Positions 11,250-23,000 of a DNA stretch of 64,000 nt are shown one piece after another. Source of the DNA: Hetaerina americana. Lineage: Eukaryota; Arthropoda; Insecta; Odonata; Calopterygidae. Each line of letters starts with the position of its first letter. The stretch's first letter is position 1. The stretch spans positions 496,001 through 560,000 of the forward strand of contig JAKTNV010000042.1 in assembly GCA_022747635.1 (NCBI GenBank), written 5' to 3'. Both the position numbers and the translations under genes were made by a program. The notes beneath the pieces were generated by a model that did no database searches, had not been told where the DNA came from, and saw nothing but the letters and a program-made list of their open reading frames with translations.

Positions 11250-14200
11250 TCGACTCTCCACAGGCAACGGATAAGTGATTTTCTTCATCGTTTGTTTCCG
11301 CATGGGAATCACGGCGTGGACACCTGCTCCCCATGCTAAATTTTGTCGCATGGGTGCATTTTGATAACCCTGGAGACGGCCTAGGTTTGCACGTATTCTT
11401 GATTAATCTAAAGACTGTCTTCCCTATTTTTTTCCGTTCCTCAAACATTTCCTTTTGGGACTACCCCTAAGATATGAAAGAATATGTTCTCTGTTTGAGA
11501 ATATATAAATATGCATACAAACCTCGGGAGATCATTGGGAAAGATATACAGTTGTTACAGTATGTTGGTGTGTACACAACTTGTCACGAGCCCCATTTAT
11601 TTATTTTCATGCGTTTCCTATGCGCCTTGGATTACAGATCTTTTTAACGTCGCCAATGTACGGCCAGATACCTCAATTTTAGTCAATTTTCCCGAATCAA
11701 AATTCGTGGAGGTAGTAATTTTGTCAGATGTGGTATGCGTTCACAACATTCTTTCCCGTCTCTGAGAATATTATCTGCAGCTAAAACGACAATTGCTTTT
11801 ATTTTCAAATAATTCGCCGAGATTCACATGAGATTTTATGTTTATTAACGAAATCTCTGATAAATTTTGATTTCATAAAATATTTTTGTACACATTCTCA
11901 GCATTATTATTTGAAGGCGGTGTTTTAGTTTCACGAAAAACTTAAGTTTTCTTTTGTTAAAATCTCATCTCAAGATATTGGAAGTTTTCTTGATGTGCTC
12001 CTGTTTTTTTCTTCATATTCCCTTCAGTTGAATCCTATTCCTCATGATTCATTCACTTTCAGTGCTTATACTATTTTTTCCCTTCCTTTATGGGCGTTTT
12101 CCCCGCTTCACTTCGTTTCCCTCGCTTTTGTCTTTAATTGACCTTTTGGAACTTAAAATATACTGGTATAATTTTTCAATTTGTTTTGGCCTTGTTAGTT
12201 AGATTTCCCGTAGATATTTTCTATACAAATTATTTTGGGCATTTTTAGGGCACTTCTGATTTTACCTCCCCTTTTGATCTTAATTACTTTTCTATAACAT
12301 ATCCGCCTATTTTTTTAGGTATTTCTTTCTATTTTTCTATTGATATTGGCGTCGTATTTACTCAGATAAGAGTATCCGACGGTATATTCAATCATTGTTC
12401 TCTTCAATCCTCTTTCTTCAGTGGCAATCAATAGTACTGTGCACTACAGCAAACGTAGAATGTGATGTAAATGCGTGATGCAGGCATATTATTTAAATTC
12501 AATTTATCTTCTATATCTATCTCACTTTAAATCATGTTTAAAAGTATTTTTTTATTGTCTAAGTCATAAATCTCTCACTTTGGCTCAAGACCGCCGCGAG
12601 CCCGCTACAAAATTGGATTCTTCAACTATCGTGCTGGGTGATTTTGTTCACAAATTATTTTATGAAATCAAACATTACAAAAAATGAAAATACTAATTTA
12701 TAATTAAAATTAGGATGGCGAATTAATTTAAAATTGAATTTTTGATCCCGTGCTCATTGTGATATCTTTGGAGTTATAGTAAACGCGTAGCACAGCTATA
12801 GAATGATGTTCGTGAAAGTCTCCGCGCTGCTGCTTTTCCTTTTGGTTGTTCGTGTTCATTTTTCTTTTGAAATCAATCCGAAGCATTGCGATTTGCCGAG
12901 TGGAAGGTAAGCGAATACATAAATATATTTTACTTTTGCTCGAATCAATTGAGATGGTGAAAACATAGCTCATGTTTCAATATTTATGTCCCTGCATCTT
13001 AATTAAGCCAGGGCCCGATTCGTTGTACATCGCGGGCAACAACCAATTGTAGGTCTAGCAGTTTAAAGCCTAGTCTCTTTTGAACCGGTCGTTCATAAAT
13101 AGAATTCTTTCTATAAATTTGGCATTTATTGTTGTTTCATGCGCATTTGCTTGCGTTTTTAATTCATGCGCATTATCTCGCATCCCTAGGAACCCTTGAA
13201 TCATCACCGTATAAGTATGATGATTCTAGGGTTTTCCCAAGAAAAATTCGTACTTGTAAACACACTAATTTTAAATGTGCATACTGTGGTAGAAAGTGTT
13301 TTTTTACGTATTTCTTCAATTTCTATGAAGTTCAAGGTTTAGTGTTGATATTGACATCACGCGGACTTATTTTCTTCCCAGCCCTTGCCTTCCTGTTCTC
13401 CATTTCCCCGAACCCGTTAGAGCGTAAATTCTCTCTGGTCTTTTGGAGGTTTCAGAGGTTGTGCGGGTGTCGGCTTAGAAGTAGGGCAATTAAGCGTGGA
13501 ACAAAACCATACGCCACATCCTTCCCTCGCCCTTAAAGGGTCATAGGTTTCCTCCTCTCACAGTATGCGAGCGAAGTGCTGCCACAAGTCTTTTATGAGT
13601 CCCTGATTTCGCCAAACACCTGAAACAGAAACTCTGCTAGGCTAAATAAAACTTATTTTCACCATCGGAGGTATCATTAGACAATTAGATACATCACTCT
13701 TCTTAGCACAATTTTCTTCCATAACAAATTAAATATCAAAATATTTTTGTCCCCCAAATCTTTCTTTTCTCCTCCTCTTTATGTATTCGGTTCCCTAAAA
13801 CCCGATGTTCTACGAGCTTGCAGCAATTTAATGGGCATTATGTAGATGTTGAACCTTCCGTAGAATCGTTAAAATATTTATCCGATCTGAGAAGACCTGG
13901 AATCCTAAGGGCGCACCAAATCTACGCTAATGAACAAATGTGACTCGTGAATGGATGTCTACGCACCGAAATTCTATAGCAACTGTAAATTTAATCTGAT
14001 TTCAGGGACCTCATCAATTAGACAATTATCATGAACTTAGTGATAAAACAGCATTTTTGAAAATGTAAATTTACCCTTCGTACGATAAGTATTGTTTATC
14101 ACGCGGAATTCTGGAGGATAAATTACAATTTCGTATTTCGGTTTTGAATAACTTCATGCTCAATATTTTGGCATCGCTGATATTTTGAAATTCATGCAAA

Positions 14201-14600
14201 GTATGCTTAATGGACATAAAAATTTTAGATTGCATAACTTTTTTACGCCGGGGAAATAAATGTAGATGCACGATCGTCCATTTGTTTGTATGCATGTGTT
14301 GAAATGGCATCAATTTTTTCTTTACTTTTAGTAACAACACTTTAGCAACTTGCGGAAGTATTCGGTTTCCCATCACATTTCCCTGAAGAGTTTTCCTCCA
14401 CGGCACTGCGTGTCCAAGGGTACGAGAAGGGTCGAAAACCACTGGCTCAAATTGAATACGGCTTGCTTGCCCCGTGGTTCTTCTATCCTCCAGATAGCTT
14501 ACACGCTCGCTTTCCTCCGAATCTGATGTTCTCCGTACCCCAAGGTGCATCCATCCATAGCCCCATTTCTTTAGTGTCACAAGTTGGCGTCGTGATTCCA
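11250..14600. other. Intergenic DNA with no gene recognised
   Basis: Moderately AT-rich with several short frames, including 13129-13536 (+) and 14071-14616 (-). None contains a recognisable domain, splice-coherent neighbour or repeat family. The 18-mer GCATTATCTCGCATCCCT occurs near 13168 and again near 14613. Confidence 0.45.
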
Positions 14601-14639
14601 AACCATAATATTGCATTATCTCGCATCCCTTGCTACTCC

Positions 14640-15480
14640 TTGCTCCCCCGGCTTAGCGATACGTCTCTCTCCCTCTCTCAAGATTCCCGCATGGCTTACT
14701 CGTGTTTGTCCTCCCCCACCCCGCAATTCCCGCCTACCCCTGCCCCTCCCGCCACAGCGCTCCGCTCCCCCGATCACGCGCCTCCTTCCTTCCCCTTCCG
14801 CTCCCCTCCTCTCCGCGTCCCCACACACCCTTCCACGACCGCCCCTTCCCGCCACCACTGCCCTCCCTCCCCGTGCGACCCCGAAGACATCTCCTTTCAT
14901 CCGCTAAAAATCCTTTCCACTCCTATCTTCCCCTTCCTTCCGTACCTCCTTCCGCCCATAACTGCTTGGCCTACTCCTCCTTCCTCTCCGGCCACGCCCC
15001 CCTCCTCCGTCAATTCCCCTCCCCCGTCAATTCCCCTCCCCTCCCCTGCTCCCTCCGAGTAGTCCGATTCCCACTCTCTTCCCCTCCCCCCCACCTGACC
15101 CTCTTCCTTCCCCGTCGTTCCAGCCCGGTCCTCGCCCTACTTATCCTGCAGGCACCCAGTGCCCCAGATCAGAGCTCTCTTGCTCGGAGGGGGATGGATT
15201 TTTGGCGGGGGAGTGCTAGAGGGAAGGGAGGGGGGAGACTGGGGTATCTCCGCTAAGGTGGAGGAGAGACTGCGGCGCCCCCTACCCGCTCCTTTCCCCG
15301 CCTTCCCAGGATCACTTCTTCCCCTTTCCTCTCACTCCCTCACTATCGCTACCCTTGCTCTGCTTTCCCCCAGCTTGTTTGCCCCGTCTCCGAGACCACG
15401 TGCCGTTTCCCTATCTCACTCAGCGAGGGTGTCTTTTTTTATTTTTTCTTTCCCTCCCATCCGTTTACGAACGTGACCCG
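14640..15480 (+). repeat. Pyrimidine-rich strand-asymmetric block 5
   Basis: C/T-rich + strand, interrupted at about 15180-15280 by a purine-rich GGGGG/GAGAG segment where the bias flips. The open frames are compositional. No protein recognised. Confidence 0.7.
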
Positions 15481-15900
15481 ATAGAAGGCCGTAACAAATT
15501 GTCGCGGCGGTGGGGATCGTGTCATAACGACATGTTCCTCCGCGTCGCACGCCATCGTTAATTTATGAATCGAAATTTTCCCGGGTCCCAAATTCCTCGT
15601 CACTCTTCCGAACTCGTCCTCGGGCGAGATCCGGGGTTACTCGCGAAACGTGCAGTATCCACTTACTCTCGTTCTAAAGCGTTTAATATGCCCATTAGGC
15701 TCGGGTGAAGATCCTTCTTTCAGCTCTCTCCGGCTTGATGGAAAGGGACAGGGCTCGGCGTAAATCTTCCCCCGGTCCCCCGTCCCCCCTCCGCCCCGCG
15801 TCTTATCGCGCGCGCCCCCTCGCCTGAAGAGCAGCAGCAATAAAGCCGGCCATTAAAGCGCGGGCGCCCTCCTCGGAGCGCGCCTGTCCCTGAATACATT
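15481..15900. promoter_or_regulatory. CpG-dense patch; candidate regulatory region
   Basis: GC-rich with frequent CpG (for example CGCGGCGG, CGCGCGCGCC and GCGCGGGCGCC), contrasting with flanking AT-rich DNA. It lies about 15 kb upstream of the encore-like start codon. No TATA element, initiator or coding exon can be assigned. A promoter or 5' UTR exon role is inference only. Confidence 0.25.
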
Positions 15901-15960
15901 TCACCCTGAATTATTTCGATTGGTGAGAGAAATACCAAGCCGCTTTTCCTGGAGATTCCA

Positions 15961-18900
15961 CCACCCTCGCCTGAAAATTTCTGTTTCCTCGTCGTGAGAG
16001 GTTGAAAATACTAGAGCCTGAAGAAATAGGGGGCTGGATAAATTATTGTCACCACTTCCGTGGGAATCTTTTCAATAAAGCGTTTCCCTGATTATGTTGT
16101 AAACGTTTTCAAGCTCAAAGATAATTCTATTTCAATAATAGATTGACAATGTAAGCTAACTTTCAATGAGTGATGAAAGTCAGTGGACTTTTCCATACTG
16201 AAATTTAAAAACTCAAACTGAAGGTTCACAACTTATAACAAGTATAAGACCATCAACATCATCATGTTTCGTTGGCGAGCACTCATCGTTGAATATATAT
16301 TCTTCTTTTATCTTACTACATGGTCCAGAACGCAGAGAACAGATACACATATATGACAAAATGCTTTGCAAAGGATTTCTTTGGTTCTGATTCCTCTGGA
16401 GTCATTTAAAAACCATTTATTCGTTGGCAGACATCTCTCAACACCTCCATCCAACTCGACCGTTTCTGTTCAACTTAAATTAATCTTTTTTTTGCCCTCC
16501 ACATTTCAATTGTATTTCACAATATTTGCGTATTATCAGTTTGGCATTTGAACCCTATTAAATGGTCTTTTTCGTATATCTTTCATTATGATATGCTTTT
16601 TTTACTCGGCATACCCTTTGGCATTCTTGTTTCCTTTTGCCCCCAAGTTGCCTTAACTGAATTAATCTGTCGTTCCTCCTTTTGTGAGTTGTCGGAGAAC
16701 AAATAAATCTAATAAGTATCACCATATGCAGTAGCTAAATTAAGGCGATAGAGTTCCTTATATTGAGAGTATTCCAAAATCAATCATAACTATTGTTCCG
16801 TTTTACTATATTTTTTCTCGCTTAGTTAAAAATATATTTTTTCCCTCTCTCTCGATTTAATTTCTCTTTTTAAAATCTCCAAATACGCGTTTTTATGAAT
16901 ATGAGCGTTGTGTAAATGAAGCTTGCTTTTTAATTTTATTTTGCCCCCATTCAGTGCGAAAAAATAATTATAATAAGTTGAAATATGTAAATATTATAAG
17001 TCCACTTAAGATATCCGTCAGACCGGAATGCCTCCAGAATAAGACGATGGCAGGAAAGACAAGAATATAGGTTTGGGTATCGTTGTTAAAATGTACCCAT
17101 CTGGTGCGGCATACTAATGGAGAAAAACCATCTCCCTCCGCTCATAACTAAGACTACTCACAACTCAAGAATGACGAAACAATTTGCTTCATTCTTACAT
17201 TTTTTTAATAGGAGAGACGGATTTTATGAAATATACCCAGAAAACGGTGTATCGCCTACCTGGTAAATACTGCATAATAAATAAAATAAGTACTAGACGC
17301 ATTCGCACATAAAATGTATGAATTTCTGGTTTCCTCATAAATGATGATTTTTTTTCCAAAAACTATTTTCGCAACAGATGTAAGCTTTAAAATCGTGCGT
17401 GAGTGTCCAGATGAAACCACGCGAATCCCCATCAGCGCCCAGGTAGCTCTGTTGTATGGGCGATAGGGAAAGAGAGTACGTCGCACGGTAAGGCTAGTGC
17501 GTTTAATAACGAAAATTCCACAGAGAAGTGGTGTCTATTTTTTACATCCTTCAACCTTTGTATTAATTTCTGGAGCAAAGAAAATGTTCATGCAATGATT
17601 TGGATGAGATTATGATTGATTCGTTAATCCTATCTTTCTTTTTGTATTTAAGTTAAAGACCAATTTTTCCTAAGATAAATCCGTGGATGTTTAAGTTTCG
17701 GGGCGATTCCGAATCAATTGCACCTGCCTAATATACTCCAAGTAAGCTGTAAGGGCATTAAGGTCATAGGGCATATTTTTTGAAGTAAACAATCTGTAAA
17801 AGGGCTGTGTTTAGTTAAGTTAGATCCTTCTTTCGTTTTGATTTTTATGGTGAGGCATTGCACGTAGTTTGAGCGATGCTACCTCGTGTGAAAACCATCG
17901 GCACCGTAGCCACGCACTTATGTCTAAAAGGGACTCGCCCACTGTGGCGATCTGTTTGACAGCCTCTCTCTCTTAGTTTGTCAGTATTGTCTGCTCTACT
18001 CACGTGGTGAGGAGATTAGATTATTTAGCTGATGCCGCAAGTGCAGCAGTATGACTGAAAACTTTGCAGAACGTTTAGCGTATCAAGGCATTTTAATTTA
18101 AGATGTTTTAGTCGCAACATGGTGCATTGTGTCATTTCCTAGAAATGATATACAGAATCAATGATTTCTTAAAGATATAAGTTTTAAGTATACATTTTTT
18201 GTGCTCTGCTAACAAAAAATATAGAGATATAAAAGACAAACAAATACTGAATATGAAAGATCTGGTGTTTTCTCTACGAATGATATGGATGAAATTCTCT
18301 CGGGTTTCCAGCCGGGTAAGGTAATCAGCGGCCAACGGTTCGCCGGCCAACTCTGCCATCACTCCCAGGGCTTCTCGTGAAGATATTTCGGGAAAAGATA
18401 TTTCACTTTTTTATCGCTATATTTTTCAACTATATCTCAATTTATCAATTTCAGGACTATGTTAGTGTCTAGTTTTAGCATTTTAATGTAAATTTAATTC
18501 GATTCATCCCTTGAAGACTCTCCGTTGAGTAATTTAAAAGTATTTCGAGTTCTATACCATTCGTAAATTCTCTGTAAGATATTATTCGGAATGCTGTTAC
18601 TAAACTGTACATTAGTTCACATCGTTGGATATTATATATCAACAAACCATATAGATGGTTCCTAGCTTTCTTGCAGTCGAGAAAGATCTTATATGCGTGC
18701 CTGTCATTCTATTATAATTTTAAAATACATTATAATGAAGTCGACATTTTTCTCTGTTAGGTACTTTGTGGTTAAATCAAAGGAATGCAGTTGATTTTTG
18801 GAAATTTTACTGTACAAAAAGGTTGGTTAGACAATTGATAGTCATGTTTATTTCAAGCTTTAGAGTTAGCGTATTCATTATATATTGAAATCATTGGGAG

Positions 18901-19640
18901 CTATGTATTGAAGGTGCTTATACGTTAATTTTTCTGTATTCTGTTTGTTATAATATCAGCATAACCCACCTCGAGAGGTAGCTAAGCGTTTGCTTCGAAA
19001 TCACATAATGCCAGAGAAAGGTACTCTGATAATATCCGAGGTATTCGCACAATAATTTTCATTAAAAAATGCATATAGAGTACACGGGCATCGGAGACCG
19101 CATTACTAGTGCTTAAATAAATTAGCACTGATTGATTTCCGAACCCATAAGGGTTTGCGCACTTGGATGTGATGGAAAAGGGCCTCATAAGATAGTTCTT
19201 TTTGGATTGGAACTAAGGTCCTATTTTGAATTATATCAGCATTAACTTGAAATGAAATCACGGGGTGATAATTTCTTTCTTAGATTTGCTTTTGATTTGA
19301 TCACTCCATGTTTCTGTCTAAAACGTCATAAACTTCGGAAGAGTTTTGGAATTATTTAAACTTAGTCTACTTAAGAAGTATTTTTATTTGTGAGCTGTTA
19401 GAAACATCTGATACAAGAAGCGTGTAGATATTTGAAACATTTTCTCTCTATCAATTCCACAGCTTAAGCTTAAAATAATTAATTTTTTCGTATCCTACAG
19501 TACGAATATTATGGTTGTTTCATGGTGTGCAGCATTAGAAATGGTTAATTAGTAGCCAACAAATATGGTTTGAGAAAATTTCCATGAATGAATAAATATG
19601 TATTGACCGCAGAACTGTCGTGAAAACTGTTTCCTTTTGC
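15961..19640. other. Intergenic or upstream-intron DNA, nothing recognised
   Basis: AT-rich with ordinary CpG content (about 22 CpG by eye between 18061 and 18740). No coding segment, RNA gene or repeat family recognised. Confidence 0.45.
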
Positions 19641-19659
19641 CAGATCTTTTGAGATGACG

Positions 19660-20060
19660 ACAATCAGATTTTCGAAGATTACATCTAGCGTATCCGTTGA
19701 AACGGAATCTTTTCCTGGCGCGAGTAATTGAATTTCCCGTCACCGGCTTGTACCTTCGGTTTTTCCCGCGGTATGCCAGGATGCGCTTCACCGCTCTGCG
19801 GAGAATGAAGCCGTGCGGACTGCTCGTACGCGATAATTACGAAGATGAGAAGAAACCGCTAGATGGAAGATCCGTCGAATGTTGCGCATGGAGGGGGAAC
19901 CGGAGAGGAGTGCCGGGCGGTGGCCCGCGCCCGCCACTCCGCAGACGAGAAGGCTCTCTCCACCTGCGGTCTCTCCCGTGTGGGCGGAAAAGGCTCCGTG
20001 CTATGAACACGGAGGAAGAAAGGAACTATCTTGAATCTATTCCCGGGTCTTATCACCCTT
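19660..20060. promoter_or_regulatory. CpG-dense patch; candidate promoter or noncoding exon
   Basis: A second CpG-rich island-like stretch. It contains a 122-codon frame (19697-20065, +) whose Arg/Gly-rich product matches nothing I know and reflects composition. A strong donor-like GTAAGT sits 3' of it at 20342. A possible reading is an untranslated first exon of the encore-like gene with a long first intron; nothing in the sequence proves transcription. Confidence 0.25.
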
Positions 20061-23000
20061 ATTAGGCGTTAAAGTTTGCTATCCCTGTTCATTCTGCCGA
20101 TTCTTCCTTAAAGTTTCGTGAATTCAAGGATTGATCCTTCTCTATCTTGATAAATTCCAAGAAACTGCGGGAGATACCGCAGCAGTAAATTTTAACGGAT
20201 CCGTTCCGTTGCCATCCGCTAATATGCATTTCGATGCAACAATTTCGGAGTGTAAAAATCATTCGCCTTGACTTGATCTGTAAAGTTAAGTGAAGGGTGT
20301 AGATACAACCTAATTTTTTATTTCCTCGGGTTTTTAACTGGGTAAGTTAAAACAGTCTTGCATATCGTATAATCCGCTAAAAGGATTCTTCTCAAAATTT
20401 AAAATCATTATACTCAGTCAGTCAGGAGACTTGATTAGTAGTAGCAGAGAAGCTCACACTATGCTAATATTTGAAATAATGCGAGCAGAGAGTTAAATCA
20501 TTGTCTTTTTGGTAGTTAAAATGTAGTGCTATCGCAAAATAGAGATGGCACACTTGGTTTGCAACTTAAGGTGCGCCAAATACTTTCGTAGGGATTTATT
20601 GCGAGGTAATGGTAGATATATATATATCAGAATAAGGATTATCTTCCTGTCACTCATTTGAATTTTATTGTAATTACGAATCATTTATTGTAATTATTTA
20701 AATACTCTTATTTGGCTTCACTGGAGTCCGTTGTGCTATGTTATTTGATTAGTGAGTTTACTTTATTTTCTTGGATTCACTTCAATTATTCACTAAAAAT
20801 TCATAACTATCAATATCTAGCTACCTACACAAAAGTGTAAATCTACAATAAGTATTAGTTGGAGACATAGTTCTCTTCGGATTGCAGTATAATAAAAAAT
20901 ATATGGAATCACGTTTTCGTTGAATGTGTAGGATATTAAGGATTAGATGAATAGAAGAAGAAGCCTATCCGTTTCTCTTTCTTTCCTCCTCTCGTTGCGT
21001 TGCGTTTTTCTCTTACTGCGCATATTAAAAGGTGTCCTGAGACTGTCGTTTCACCGTTAAGGGGTTTTAAGAATGGGAAAAGATCCTACGAACATGGATT
21101 CGGAAATTCTTCATAACCGAGTCAAGGATTTGTATCTTTTTGATTAGACGCATCGTATATTTTGGCGAGAAAAAAGAAATTATAAATAAAACTCGAAAAT
21201 ATTTTTTACTAAAGGGGCACCTCTTCATATAACAAAAATATCTAAATAATCCCTTAGAGAATCAATAAACGCCTCGTTTCACACGCCAGTAATCGATCGA
21301 AATTATTTGGAGTGCTCTGAATATTTTGAAAATCATCGATCATATGGTCTCAAAGCATTTAATACTGATGGAAAATGCACAAACTGTTTGACATATCTGC
21401 CAACAAAAGAATGTAATAGTTGGAGCCATTTGATATTTTTATCGTAATTTAACGAAGTGAAATGTAGACAACTCTGAAAAAATATGTTGTTTTGTAACGC
21501 GGTGTGACTAAAAGTTTTAGGAAATTTTTATATGGTCTTTTTTCATTCTCTAAACTACAAGAACTTTCCAAGTTATGCATGATATTTATAAACAAGTTTT
21601 AGTCTTTTAATGTTTCGTGATGTCGCGAGTTGAAGAGACCATGGTTACAGATTAAAAGGTATCACATTTTGGTCCAACACGCTTCCTTTTTTCAATAATT
21701 TCATAATAAAATGAAAACAATGGATTTTAATACGGAATATGAGTGCTCCAGTTGATTATTTATCATAAAATAAATTATCAAAATGAATGGTCTTAATTTT
21801 TTATCGTTTATTTCTTTCTTCTTGTTCCGTCTCTTTTCACCTCCGATTCAAGAATCATTTTTACCCCTTGAGAAACATCAACAAATTGATGATATACGTA
21901 CCCTTCGCATGCATACATTTCCTTCCGGTGTTTAAGTAAAGTCGGTATCATAGGGTTCTGTGTGCACCCGCAAATACGTGCGTTATTGGCGTCAGGGAGC
22001 GAGGGACGGGCTCTGACTTCTCACACACTTACCGATCAACACTCCATTCGAGCATTCAGCAAAATTTCGTACAGACTCGAATGTATATACGGATGAGATC
22101 ATGACTTACTACTTTGCAAACAAGTGCATTCGAGTGGGTTCGAAACATTGTTTGCATTTAACAAAGAAAACCAATTGTTGCAGGAGAATTTTGGAAGTAA
22201 AATCAAAAAAATCATCTTGAAGATAGTAACTGATGAAGCTGGGATAAAACAAAGTAAAGGTTTGAAATATTTGTCGTGCTTTTTAACTGGAAATGTTGAC
22301 TAGGGAAATAATGATAGGATATTTTTTATACCTCTAACGATGCCATAGAATATTTTCAGACCACTCGGGATAATTTTTCTGTGTCCGGATTACAGTGATG
22401 TTGGGTACACTGCTTTAAGTTTGCCTCGTTTGTTAAATCGGACTAAAAGAAAGTTAAAACTAAGCGGTATCGTCAAATTATATTAATTATTAAGATCGAT
22501 CGTTAATTTTTTGTTAAAATAGCTAAGATTGAAAGTAATTACAAGGATCGTTGGCTCGGTTCACTACTAAGAGGCTAACAAAGTTTTACTTGACTACGCA
22601 GAGCTCTGATCTCATTATAAAATCATTTTGTTGCTTCAGAGGTGAACGTTCCAGAAATTCTCGTCAAAATAGGGGACATGAAGCTAATACAAAAGTCATC
22701 ATCCTCATTCCCCTATGATATTCTCATGCGATTCATATGAAATACCATCATTGCTTTACTCCGTTCATTCCGTAACAGACAGGTTGAGGAAAGTAAAAAA
22801 GCGTAATTTTTATGTAAACAACTATCTTGGAGTGTTATAGCACTAATTTGAAACTGTTCAACTTTAAAGTACTCTAATGCAAAGCGAAAATGCATGTGCT
22901 TTGATTTTCTACCGACTAGGGCTCATACGAAATTCTGTGAATAATGTTTGGCGCGTTATCTCCCAGCCATTTGTTTGAATGAGGATTACTAGAGACTCTT

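Noticed and set aside
9880..11278. Long overlapping frames, including one of 217 codons at 10625-11278
   Set aside because: Pyrimidine-only DNA cannot make TAA, TAG or TGA on that strand, so open frames are expected. The products are low-complexity with no domain.
19697..20065. 122-codon Arg/Gly-rich frame
   Set aside because: CpG-rich composition explains it. No domain, no splice-coherent partner, and an equally open antisense frame.
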